NCBI GenBank assembly: GCA_018902385.1
Contig: JABSSW010000052.1
Location: forward strand, 1-64,000
From: Physcia stellaris
Taxonomy: Eukaryota > Ascomycota > Lecanoromycetes > Caliciales > Physciaceae
DNA: 64,000 nt
Direction of reading: 5' to 3'
Shown here: in pieces, positions 27,201 through 39,131 of the stretch
Position numbering within the stretch: position 1 is the first letter of the stretch
Layout of the letters: the number at the start of each line of letters is the position of its first letter
Translations under genes and position numbers: made by a program
Notes under the pieces: model-generated
The model's input: the letters and a program-made list of their open reading frames with translations, nothing else
What the model was told of the DNA's origin: nothing
Database searches by the model: none

Positions 27201-29860
27201 TTGTTCAAATACGATTTCAATATATCATTCATGATTGTTTGAAAAATCGCAAAAACATTAATTAATTCGAAAAACATAACGCAAAATTCATATTTGTTTC
27301 GTTTAATATTGAATGTTGTTTTGTGACGATTTTTTTCGATTACATTGATTTGTCAATAATCATTAATCAAATCAATTTTGTTAAAATTTTTCGCTGTTTC
27401 GATTATGTTTAAACAATTTTGAATTTTCGACAATAAATAATCGTTTTTTTGCGTTATCGCGTTGAAAATTTTATAATTTATACATATACGTCAAAAATCA
27501 TTTTTTTTAAAAAAATTGACGTTTTTTTATAACGACGTGTTTGATTATATTAAATTTTTTTTATTAAATAATCGATTTGAATAATTTGTTCGTTCAATTG
27601 TTTTTTAAAAATTCGTACGAAAACTTGTTTATTGATTTAACGTTTTCAATATCAATGCGATGATTTTGCGATTTTTTCGAAAATGATTGATTCGAAAAAT
27701 CGTTTTTAAAAATTCTTTTCAACATATCGAAATTCAAAATTTTGTTCAATTTCGCGTTGTCGATAATGTGTTGAATAAAAACAAATTTTTCAAACGATTT
27801 GACGATTTCTTGATCAATAATACGAACAACGTACAAATAAATTTGAACGTTTTTTCGTATCAATCGTTCGAAAGCACGTTTCGTTACAATTTGAATTTTA
27901 AATGATTGATTTTCGAAAATTTGCAAACGAAAATTGTGATTTTTCATGTTCGCAAACAGAATTTTTTGATTTTCGTCTGTTATACGCATATCGAACGTAT
28001 TGTAATCAAAAATTAAACGATATTTTTGTTAGAAATTTTCGTTTAAAATCAAATCGTTATTCATATTAAAAATCAAACAATCAATGATTGTATAAAATTC
28101 ATTTTTGTTTCATTTAAATTTAATGAAATCAACGACGTCAACAATTTTATCATTTTTCAATTGCATTTTGTCAAAAAAATGTTGTAATTTTAATTTCAAC
28201 AAATCGACAATGCGTTGAACAATGAAACAATGAAAAACATTCGAATTTGCAAATACAACGACGCGACGTTTTTTTTTTTGCGTTTATATCGAAACGTAAT
28301 CACGTTTTCGACATACGTTTATTAACATTCAAATTGATTAAAAACATCAATTCGTTTTTCGATTGTATTTTTGAAATGTACGAATTTTTTTCACGAATTT
28401 CAAAATTTCAAGATTTCGACGTTTTTATATTTGACATTTTCGAAATCGTGATTGTGATAAACGAAATTTGTTCATTTTCAATTATCAAATCGTTTTTTTT
28501 GTCGATTTTAAACGATTTATCGCGATTATCGTGCAATTTATACGACGACGATTTCAAACGTTTTTCGAATTTTTGTTTTTGTCACGATTTTTATCGTTTC
28601 GACGAAATCGTCAATTTGACGAATCATTTTCAAACACGATAAAATTCGAACAAATTGAAAACAAATGATTCGTTTGATTACAATTGTAACATTTTTTCGC
28701 GAAAACATTCATAACGTTTAAATTTTTTTGTTGTTTATTGTTTTGAACGACAAAAATTTGTGTTAATTGATTCGTCGTTAAAATTGTTCGAAAAACACGA
28801 AAAACATATTTTTTTGCGTTGACATTTTCGTGTTTCGAAACATTCGTCATCATGTTGTGCAAATTCATATTCGAATATATTTGATTTTGATTGAAAATGT
28901 AATTTCGAATATCGATTTTGAATTCGTCACGATATTTTTTTTTGATCGCAAACTCAATAACGTGTTCGTAAATGTTTTCGTACATCGACGTGAATTTGTT
29001 ATTGTAATCGACGATTTTATTGTATACGTCAAATTGAATGATTTCGTTGTATATTTTGAAAAATTTTTGTTGTCAATCGTGCTCGTCTCAACGAATGAAA
29101 AAGTATTTTTCGAATTCGAATCATTTGTCATCAAATTTTTGCAAATGAGCAAACAGAAAAATAAATCATTCGACAATTTTGTTTTCGAAATATTGTTCGA
29201 TAACGATGAAAACATTGATTTTGTTGACTAAATGTGAATTGAACACATGAAATTTTTCGTGTTTGAATAAAAATTTCTTGATTTCAACATGATTACGTTC
29301 ACGTTTTTGAAAAATTGAAAAACGATAATCGATGATTTGATTATCGAAAATGATTTGCGTTTCAATTTGCGCGTTCGACAAAATGAAATCAAACAAATGA
29401 TCGTCGTCGTTAAAATCAACGATGTTCGCAAAAAATTGATTGTGATTTATGAATAAATTGATTCGTGATGTACGTTCACGATCGTGACGAAATTGATCAT
29501 TTAATTGAACGACGACATCATTTTCGACGACGATATCATTTTCGACAAAATTAACGTTTTTTTCGTTCGAATTTTCGACGAATTCGTCAACGATTTCATC
29601 GAATTGATTGTCGAATTCTGTTGCAATGTTCGCAAAATTTGAAAAATCGAAAACAATCGTACGTTGTGAAAAATCATCTGAACGATCAAAACGACGTTTT
29701 AAATTATCATCTTGAATAAACATGATGATTGATGAATAAAAAACTTTAAAAATTTTGAATTTTCAAATGAATATCAATGACAAAGAAAACAATTTGAATT
29801 GACAAAAAGCAATGAGCACAATCAAATACACTGTAAATGTAAAAAAAATGATGCTATCAA

Positions 29861-30043
29861 TGTAAAAATTCAAAACTAATAAAATTAATGTGAAAAATCG
29901 TTTGATTTTATATAATAAATTAATCGCAAGAAACGCATAATTGATTTTGACAAAATTCAAAATCAGAATTAGATTTTGAATTCTAAACGAATATATCGTT
30001 TCGATTGTCGAAAAATCTTCTGTCAAACAATTTGATCATTACA
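29861..30043 (-). repeat. LTR of element C, right copy (183 bp)
   Basis: Starts TGTAAAAATTCAAAA and ends GATCATTACA, matching the left copy. It keeps several AG and CT dinucleotides that the left copy lacks. It lies where the mutation load begins to fall off toward the gene-rich DNA. Confidence 0.9.
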
Positions 30044-30659
30044 CAACAAATATTTCGTCACAAATTACATGATAAATTATCGTTCTCATTTAACGAGACT
30101 GAAATGAATTAACTTTACGTGAATTTCATAACAAATTATCAAAAAATAAAATATAAACTGTGCATTCATCAAACGATGATCGCAGAAAATTTCAAAACAT
30201 AATCGCAAAAACAATTTTCGTTCGTCAAACAAAACAATTGAATATATTGTCATGACGACAATCTGTTTATAACACATGTATGACTCATAAAAATATCATG
30301 ATCGTTCAAAAATTTGTCGAGATTTTTCAAAAATGAATCAATTTCAAGTCAATGCACGAAAAATCACGATGTTTTTAAACGTGCATAATTTAAAATTCGA
30401 ATCAATCAAATAACGTTTATGCGTTGACGTCTTGTTTCGCTTTTTGCGAAAATTCAAGTTAAAAAAAAGTTTCGCTAATAGAATTCACGTATCAGTTATA
30501 AGACATCGACATTGACAAAAAATATTCACAAACGAACGATCAAATCACGATCGTACAGCGAAAACGTACTTGACAAACAATCATACGTGCGATTTTTTCG
30601 ATCGTACAATTGACTTGAACAGTCATGTCAATATCGAATATCGCGACGCGTTCAACGTT

Positions 30660-30845
30660 GAACGTGTTCTGTAAATACAATTCGTTTGATAAAAACAATT
30701 GATTTGAAAATAATCATGTCAACATCACGATTTCATGTCATCATTTTGTGTTGTTTATTGTTTAAAATTTATCACGCATGAAAAACTGAATCGTGTCAAA
30801 GACATTTTCAGAAATTGTTGTTCGATCTGATTGAGCGTTGAATAT
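30660..30845 (+). mobile_element. Short A/B-family Gypsy fragment (F), less mutated
   Basis: This stretch parallels the 3' noncoding part of copy B at about 21,730-21,900; both share TGAATCGTGTCAAA with matching sequence on each side. It is a broken remnant well short of a whole element. It retains many AG/CT sites, so it has seen fewer mutations than copies A and B. Confidence 0.6.
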
Positions 30846-31113
30846 AAATATGAATATGAAACAATTCAACGATTTCAATATAAAAAACAGAAAAAAATAA
30901 AAAATAATAGAAATTCGAATTCAAAATTCATTGTCATTCAATTAGTTGTCAGTCATCAAATCGAAAATTGTGAATTGTACGAAATCAAATTTTCGATTCT
31001 GAAAACAACAAACAATGAAATCATCAAATTATGTTTTTTCTGAATTATTCACGAAAGTGATTTTCAGATTTTTAACGCAAACTGAACAGAAATCGAAATC
31101 GAAAAAAACGAAA

Positions 31114-31205
31114 TTCGATGCGAAAATCACGATCACAATAATTTTTCAAATCAACGATTTTCGATGCGAAAATCACGATTACAATGATTTTTCAAATTTT
31201 CAAAC
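31114..31205. repeat. Two-copy 46 bp tandem repeat
   Basis: TTCGATGCGAAAATCACGAT begins at 31,114 and again at 31,160. The remainder of the unit, around ATTTTTCAAAT, is also repeated with a few differences. Confidence 0.85.
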
Positions 31206-32770
31206 ATGAAATACACACACAGATTTAAGAATATTTGTTGCAAAACATATGAAAAAAAATCATTTCAAAAAATTTCGATGCTAAGAAAAAAACGCATGTA
31301 AAATATTCAAAATTCAAATCGACAAAAAATATAATCGAATTTCGACAAAATTGAAATATGCATCATGATCATTTGCAAAACAAACATCGAATTCGAAAAA
31401 ATGTTGTTTGTATTTTTTTGTACAACAACAAACAATAAATCGAGTGATTTGCAATTGAAACACGTTGTTCGATTTATTCGTACAATTAAACAAACAAAAC
31501 GATTATATAATAGAAAATTTGCAAAACAATTAGTTTTGCAATTATTAATCTAGTCATAATATCGTTTTTTGTTATACATTTTTGATGTCACATTTCGTAT
31601 CTTACATGAACGAAACAATGACATATTTAAACATGTTATGAACAAAATGAAAAAATCAAATGAAAATTTTTTTGATATTTTTCGACGAACAATTTTTGTT
31701 TGTAACGATCGTCACATAACGCATTTAAAATATATTTTCAATCAAATTTTGCATGATATCGAGTTTTTCAATTTCGTCGTCGTTCGATTTGTACAATTTT
31801 TACAATTGTTCGAAAAAATAATGTTTTTCAATTTCGACGAAATGTTATCGTTGATGTGAAATCACATGATCAAACGCGAAAAAATTCGTAAAAACGTGAT
31901 AAAACGAACGTCGAAAACAAAACAACGAATAAAAAAACGATACGATCGTGAAATCAAATTCAAATTATATGTGATCGATCAATACGTATTTTTTCGTGAT
32001 ATCAATTTCATTTTTGACAAAAACGTATTTCGATGACGTGAATCGTTCGTTATCGTTAATTCAATAAATGAATACGAATTCAATTATCATTTTTTGAAAT
32101 TCGATGACAAAAAAATTTTGAATCAATTTCACGATAATCATTTACGATTTTTTTTCGTTCGCGAAAAATATTTGCGATCGATCAATGAAAAAATTTTATC
32201 AATGATGAAAATTTTCAAAAAAACAAAAAAAAAAACGATGAAAAAAACGAAACAAAAACGACAAATCAAAAAATCATTTAAACAATTTATTCAATATAAT
32301 TCGATTTCGATCAAATATCGATAAAAAATTCATTTAATTTTCATACAAATCGAAATTACGTCATCGATATGTTGCAAAATTTCGAAACGTTCAAAAACGA
32401 AATTTTCGAATCAACATACGATTTCGATATTTCGAATTTGCGAAACAATATTTCGTATGCGAATTCTGTTGATCAAATTAAACTTTTGTTTATTATTTGA
32501 TGTAAATTTTTTCGATAATTTTGATGTTTCGAAAATTGTTGAACGATCACACATTTCATTAATTTGTTTGAAATTCAATGACAAAATAACGATAACGTAT
32601 GAATATCGACGCTGTCGTTTCAAAAAAAATTAATAAATTGTCGCTAAGAATAGCGATTTGTTGTGTAAAAAAACTGTTGAAAAAAAATAACAAAAAATTG
32701 ATTGAAAAATCAATTGACAAATTGCACGTGATTAATTTTAAATGTTTAACATTCGATTTTTTACATAATC

Positions 32771-33420
32771 ATCTGTAGCATTTTTCTGTTTAGTCATAAT
32801 TGAAGTCACTTTACATTTGCTTCATAGAACCTGATAATTGATCTTATTGGATCTCGATTTCGTACGATCTAGATCTGTGCTAATTATCCTCTTTATTACC
32901 GACAGATCTACGATTACCCGATTTGGGACGGAAGGAGAAGATGATATTTCCTTCATGTCGTCTCCATATGCTTTGTGCCAAACACGGATGAGCGCAGTAT
33001 CATGTTGGGTGTATCGATGGCGATGCATGGGAGGCAGGATAGCACCACACCAGACCAGATACTGCCAGCCTATTTGAATTTGACTTTGTTCTCAAGTCGG
33101 GCTACCACGTGTCCATGTCGTTCGGTGCTCAATCTTGACGAGTGAATCTCGAGACGGACGGAGATACGATCACTTGAAAACCATAATCAGTGTTGGTTCT
33201 CAGAAACTTAATTACCAAGGTATTGCTTTTCGGGATATACAGCCCAGCCATCCTATTTATCACCATGTTACCCCAATATGTAGAAGTCCAACGCCGACAC
33301 ATGCCGCTTGCTGTACATTAATCCGTAATACTTGCATTCCAATGTCTACACTTTTTCTTTCATCTACAAATTTCCAGAGAGTACCGCTTCCGTGGCTGTT
33401 CATAGATTAGCAGTGTCTGA
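32771..33420. other. Transition and 3' flank of the class V chitin synthase gene
   Basis: Composition becomes normal here, with plentiful GG, CC, AG and CT. The stop codon of the chitin synthase lies at 33,421-33,423, so about 650 bp separates it from the mutated block. I see no gene, tRNA or repeat in the interval. Short frames on both strands lack any recognisable feature. Confidence 0.7.
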
Positions 33421-36400
33421 TTAAAGATACGAGTCAAGCTCACCAGAACCAATATACGCCCTCCTCGCCTCCAACGGAATACCAAATCTACGCTCCAGCT
33501 CCATCTTGATACTCTTCTTCGTGACAGTCATTAGATCCGCCGTACGTAGGATTTCTCGAATCTCGGCTAAGATGGCATCGTCACTTGGCAAACCCGCCAT
33601 ATCGGTCAGCTCCATCTCATTGTAGCCTCTGGCGACAACATCCGAAGGTGCAAGTGAAATCCTTGAGCCGAACCTGTCCGCATGTGACATCGGCCGAGAT
33701 GCAGGATAATTGTACTCTGTTGTAGCTGGGTAGTGAGACTTGGTACCGTAGGAGAAGCCAGAGATTTCGGAGCGGTCGTCGCGTTGTGTTTGAGCATCCC
33801 ATAGCTCGGCTTGGTACTCTTCCCATCTCTTATGTGGGATAGAGGCGGGATCGAATTTACCCTCATCCGAAACAATGACTTGGCGACCCTTTTCACCCGT
33901 AACGACACGCGTGTTACCCCACGAAAAGTCGTCCATATGCCAGAAAGAATAAAGAGGGAGGCCGAGAGAGAATACAGGCGTGGCGATAATATAGATGATC
34001 ATCCAGCCAATCATCTCCCATTTGCGGCGAAGAATGAAGATGATCGCCTGAAGACCGTAAATAGCTCCGAGAAGAATAAAAGCTGTGACAGGGATCACGC
34101 TGGTATTAAGTGCAACAAGAACGATAAGATAGACAATATACGCGACGGTGACAGGTTGGACCACAGTGCTGAGGAGGTCGAGGAAGACGACGAATCGCAT
34201 ACTGAAGCAACAGAACCCACAGAGCTGCTCAAGCGGAATGAGCTCGATGAGGTTGTGGACTGTCGAGTTGATCCATCTTCGGCGCTGTGACATGAAGACG
34301 CTCCAGCTGTCGGGTGCAATGGTCCATGCGTGGGCGTTGAATATGTATTTGGTCTTGTACTTTGAATGATATTTAAGCAGCAAGGTCGTAAGGAAACGAT
34401 CCTCGCCCAGATGAAGCAGGTTCTTCATATGAAGAGTATCGACTCGAATGTTGGAATATGCTTCGATAACTTCCTTGCTGACAAACAGCGGCTTCCCGGT
34501 CTCCGCAGCTCTTATCCTGTACATTGTGAAGCAGCCGGGAAGACAGGTAACCGAGCCAAACAAGCTCTCAAAAGCCTTGGTAAGATTGTGGGATATATAA
34601 TATTCGTAGACTTGAATCATAGTGACGAAGGAGGATTTGCCGTTCGTAAGAGACGTCTCTCCGCACACACCGATCAGTCTCGTATCATGCAAGAATGCAG
34701 CCACCATCCGAGTAGCAGAATCAGGAGCCACCACGGTATCCGCGTCGATTTGAAGCATGAATTCGTAAAAGGTCGGATTGACACCAATGATATTGCGTAT
34801 CTGATGATGCATCTCCAGCTCCAGAGGACTCATAGGGTGGTTGTAGTGTACTCGGTTCAAGAAGCGCATGATGACCATCTGGGAATCACGTTTGCCACGA
34901 TTACCAGGCCTAGAGACCTCGGACGGCTTCCCGATCTTGACAACCACCATGAAAGGTACGATGTGGCCTTGCACTTCATAGAGACCGGAATAAACTTTGC
35001 CCATATTATGCTGCTTCATCCCTTCACCTAAACTTTCAAAGCTCAGCGGTTCTGGATCGACGGTTTCGGAGACACCAAGAATATCCAGAACGATCCGCGG
35101 TGTAGGTCTATCATTGCCCTGACCGATGATCATACCGTCACAGACAATGACCAGAAGTTTTCGCTTATCGTCGTACTTCATCCGAGCGGCGGAATCTATA
35201 GCTCGGCGGAGCGAGTCCTCATCTTCAGTGTATGCAGGCACCTGGCAGATGACAAATTTGTCGAGGTTTTCAGGAGTGGGTTTCTTGCCGAATTGCAGTG
35301 CTGCGAAAAATTTGAAGCCAATGACGCTGACCAACAGAATCGAGATGGCAAGGGTGATGTATTGTGCGAAGGTACACTGCGGTGAATTTCGAGTATCCGC
35401 TGAGCCTACTCGGAACAAGTTGTCCAAGCAAACCTGCATTCGATTCCGATCGGCCATCGAAAACGGAAGGGCGTCCCAGTCTTTCGATATGTCTTGGCCA
35501 GCACTGGAGTAGAAAAGATCGGTGACGAGGGAGTCCATAAAGTCGATATCCGCCCCAGTCGGCTTATCATTCTTATCCAGCGCAGCTCGACCTCCTTTCT
35601 GATAGTCGGTCAAGTCATACACTTTTCCATGGATAGTAGCGATTTTATAAGACTTCTTGCGTGCAAGCTGACTCACGTACTGCGGAGTATAGCCAACGTC
35701 GCCTTTCTTGAACTTCGCCTGTAGGATCTTGTGCTGCTCATACCACCAATCCTCCCGAGTATCGTTTGTCTGATACCTGAAATCATGGTACTTGGCATTT
35801 GGATCCTGTCCGCTGATGGCTATTGCAGATCCTGAAACGTTTGAGGGAGTATAGCTGAGTTGAACACTCGGATCGATTCCTTTGTTCGCGTTCTTCCCCT
35901 GGCAGAGAGCGCTGACTTGTACAGGGAAAAGAGCAGTGGCGTCTACCCCAGCGTACTTCTCCAATGCAGAATCTGGGACGATGGACGGATAATGGGACGG
36001 GATAAAGGCGCCAAGGTCGTAGACCTCTCCACGGATAGCCACATACGAAGCGTGGTTTTTCTTGCCGTCGTGTGAGGAAAGCTCCGAGGCCGAATAGACA
36101 TGCTGTTTTGGACAGATAAGCTGAGGGAAGATGACGATGAAGAAGCACACAAAAAGACAGCTGAGCCAGATTAGTAGGTTGATGGCGAACTTCTCCCGCC
36201 AAGCTGTTCTGATATCCTTTCGCTTCATCCGCCCTATCCATTTGATGAGAAAGTCGGGAATCATGAATGTAAGCAGGTAGACGATGAAAAGCCACCGTTT
36301 CCTGCTTCCAGATGTGACGACTGCATCAACTTCGACCAATTTCTTCTGATTACCTTTTTCAGCCATCTGCTCTCGAGTTTCCAGATTACGGAACATATCT

Positions 36401-39131
36401 CCCGAGTTGAAAGCAGACGCCCCGGCCTCGGATTTAGCATCGAGTTCACGGCCACCAAACAGCTCCCCATGCTTTGATTCGTCGCCATAGATGTAGGCAC
36501 CTGGAGTGAGCATTTGTTTGGATGCGGTCAAGTCGTCGGTAGAGTCGGCGAAACCACGAGCAGGTGGTATGCCTTCATCGGCGTGTGAGCTATCAATGTC
36601 TGTATCAAAGTATCGGCCACCAACGAAGCCTTTTTCACTGCTTTTCGCGATGCTCGCCCAACATCTTTCACTCAAGAAAACGCCGGTGCTACCGATCCGA
36701 GCTTCGTTGCCGGGCCATTTCTTTTCATTCAGCAACATTTCGGTCTTCTCCCTCTCACTACCGATGACAAGTGGCTCGGATTCTGCAAGTCCAAGAAACT
36801 CTCCAAATGGAAGGAAAAGGCTAAAGTCTGCATTGCGTAGACGCTGGCTAATCTCTGCAATGCCAAAGGTTTGGATTTGAGTCCGAACGCACTTGCTGTC
36901 AAATTGATTCGCAATACGGCGATCGTTGGGCTTGAGACAAAACACAAAGTAGGGATTGGTATCTGCTGATCCGATGGATTTTGTTATGTTGTCGAGTGCC
37001 GACAGAAATTGACCCGACGCTCCTTGACCGGGTTTCGCTTTCGAATCGCCTTTTCGTCTTGCCGATCTGTTGCGTGGATCTCCGTTCTGGCTATCGTCAT
37101 CATCCAATTCCTCAGAGCGGTTGCCGCTCATAGCGCGTGCCGCGAGTCTTCCGGGGCGCTCTCCTCTTCTGCGAGCCATACTTGGCATTCGTGAGGGCTT
37201 CGAGCTGACTTGTGCTTGCATAATGGCGGTCCTTTCGTTCGGATGCATCACTTTCTGCAGGGCTTCCTGGCCGAAGAGTTCGCGGACAAAGTCGCTCCGT
37301 GTAGAATTGATCAAGTTCATGAGATCGCCGGGAATAACTTCACCATTCTCTTCCACCAATCCTTGGACAGGATAATCGACTTCGCCGGCAAAATGGCGTA
37401 TGGTGAAAGACGCTGCGGTGTTTTGAGTCGCAAAGTTACTCCCAGGCATCTTGGCAGTAGCTTCTCCTACAGTGATGGCAGGATTCTTGTCTTGAAAGCG
37501 CTTCCGCAGACTGTCCAACAATTGCATATCTGTCTTCCCTCGTCGAGTCTGGTCGTTGAGGATAGTTAAAAGTCCGTTCCCTTGCTTGAGCAAACCACGA
37601 ACGGCATCCCCATTGTCAAAATAGCTAGTAGCTGGAACGGTGACCTCTTCGGTTTCAAGCAAATCGGCCTTGCGTTCGAAAAAGCTTTGCAAACAGAAAT
37701 TGTAGAGTGATTCGGTGGCTGCGTTGTTCAGCAGCTGATCTAAAGTCGATCCGGTGGAAGCTGATTGAGCAAATCCAGGAAAATCGACAATGGATATAGT
37801 ATTCGCGATAGCGTCCTCCAAAGCACATGTACGTTGGTTGATTTGCTCGATGATGAAAGCCACAAGCAAAGAATACAATGTCCGTGCCAATTCATCTGCG
37901 TTTCCGCGAGCACCTTTAGGATCCAGCATTACGGTCACTCGTTCTCGATGTATCGTCTCAGTCTTATACCCAAGGGTGGTTTCCAGATCTTGTATGCTTA
38001 AGCCCAAGAACGCTGCGACGATACTCAGTACTTCTCGGTTCTGCACCATCGTCACCATTTCTCCGCCTTCATGAGAATAGCCCCCACTTTCATCGGCTGC
38101 CGGAGTGGTGGACTGGGTAGAGTGGAATTCGAGTTGGCCAATGTGTAGAATGCAGGCGAGTATTTGACAAATTTCTGCAATTTCGCCTCTTGGAAATTCC
38201 AGCTTTCGTAAAGCCGTCTTGAAATGCTGGAATCCTTCCGCATCGTTTATCCCCACTTTCAGCTGAGTGGGATGACCCAAGTACCGCCACCTCTTGTGTC
38301 CAATAGTCCCAGAAGCTCTATTTCCAAGTGATGGACCTCCTTCAGAAACAAACCCTGACGTGTCCAGACCAAGATGTGATTTTTCTGCCGGACTCGTACC
38401 GGCTAAAAGATAGTATAAGACGTGAAAGCTGCGTTCGCCTGTGGGTACAGAAGCAATCCTGCTCCGTTCTAGCCGATGATCTAAAAGCTTCCCACCAATG
38501 AGAGTAGGGTTTGTAGTTGATGATGCGTCGTATTGCAGCTCGTAGAAAAGTCCTGCTTTGGAAGCGGTAGGCGTAGTGAGAGATTTTGTGGTGGTGAGAG
38601 TATCGAAGACGAAGGCCGCTAGAGATAGTTTGGTAGATAATGGTGTGGAAGAAAAGGACAGGATGGAGGAAAGGAGATGCGATCTGATTGTCGTCTTCCC
38701 GGAGCCAGATTCTCCCCTGATAACGCCCAATGTCAGGAATGTTTCTACAGCATACAGAAGCGTGGAGCAACGTACAAGAAGACCACAGCTTGATTCTCCC
38801 CTCTGCCTCCCAATCGTGCCCAAGCTCTTCCGGCCATATCTTCGGCCTCGCCCATGGCGCTACCCGCCGTCCCGCCATCAGGACCTTTGGCAGATGATGT
38901 GTAGGTGTTGACTGAAACGAGGGCCTGGGAAGACAATTTGGAAACTGGAAGAGACACATGGAATCTACAGACCCGTCAGTGAAGTCTTCCCAACCTAGCG
39001 ATACTCGGAGCAGCTTACCGACTGGCGAGGTGGGCAGTTAGGTGAGTGTCGGATTGAAGATGTGAAGGTAATGCGGGTAAGGACGGTTGGGCGTGAGACG
39101 GCGCTGGTGCGGTCAAAGAAGGAAGACCCAT
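33421..39131 (-). CDS. csmA: Class V chitin synthase with myosin motor-like domain
   Basis: Polymerises UDP-GlcNAc into chitin at the plasma membrane; the N-terminal motor is known in this family to bind actin at hyphal tips. Exons run 39,131-39,019, 38,964-38,776 and 38,716-33,421 (introns 54 and 59 nt), giving 1,865 aa, normal for class V. The start is an ATG in AACCATGG context, giving MGLPS. The P-loop GESGSGKT at residues 102-109 is restored by splicing across intron 2. A switch II-like DFPGF follows. Next are membrane segments from about residue 910, a cytochrome b5-like region from about 970, the catalytic chitin synthase 2 domain from about 1,250 with LGEDR and QRRRW (about 1,578), further membrane helices, and a C-terminal DEK-C domain ending at GSGELDSYL. 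It is divergent from the class VI/VII gene at 40,521. Confidence 0.96.

Larger units (their letters stand above)
22925..30043 (-). mobile_element. Gypsy LTR retrotransposon fossil (C), second family
   Basis: Broken Gypsy-type element of about 7.1 kb reading right to left between matching LTRs. Parts in order are a gag region at 29,723-29,166, a CCHC zinc knuckle at 28,691-28,650 (CYNCNQTNHLFSIC), a protease-to-RT region at about 27,989-27,594, RT at 27,277-26,978 with VYLNDILIYF and KSSKC, and the integrase end at 25,553-25,329 (RTHTTINFSFFYFFYEIN, matching the conserved integrase tail). Many breaks are present. No target-site duplication is evident at the outer LTR ends. Confidence 0.85.
1..32770. 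other. AT-rich, hypermutated repeat block
   Basis: This whole stretch is AT-rich and filled with broken LTR retrotransposons. In the first 300 bases I counted 25 CpG and about 16 CpA but no CC, CT, GG or AG. The pattern holds to about 29.7 kb: by eye I found a single GG (near 15,164), and AG/CT survive only sporadically. The ORFs here are short, and their translations almost lack Gly, Pro and Trp, as expected where GG and CC are missing. I infer RIP-like C-to-T mutation of repeats, but in a C-followed-by-pyrimidine context. No intact host gene was recognised. The right boundary is sharp, at about 32,770. Confidence 0.9.
30044..32770. other. Partly mutated AT-rich margin
   Basis: No element domains are recognised apart from fragment F. 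GG/CC are still rare, but AG and CT reappear in places, especially at 30,050-31,300 (for example GAGACTGAAATG near 30,095). The 31,560-32,600 stretch is again strongly depleted. Frames on the plus strand at 31,365-31,553 and 31,569-31,859 have a protein-like residue mix but match nothing I know. Confidence 0.6.

Noticed and set aside
1-32770. Dozens of small open frames across the AT-rich block as host genes
   Set aside because: They are short, nearly free of Gly, Pro and Trp, and those with recognisable content are pieces of retrotransposon domains. The rest fit chance openings in DNA of this composition.
1-32770. Canonical CpA-directed RIP as the explanation
   Set aside because: CpA stays common throughout, while CpC and CpT are the contexts that are missing.
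1-32770. Mitochondrial DNA insertion
   Set aside because: Gypsy and Copia domains with LTRs are present, CpG is very frequent, and no mitochondrial gene is seen.
1-32770. Centromere or subtelomere
   Set aside because: An AT-rich, retrotransposon-filled block would suit either, but no telomere repeat or other specific mark is visible and chromatin data are lacking.
38717-38823. Class V chitin synthase starting inside this stretch
   Set aside because: This is mostly intron 2 read through. Splicing to upstream exons restores the P-loop and a proper ATG at 39,131.
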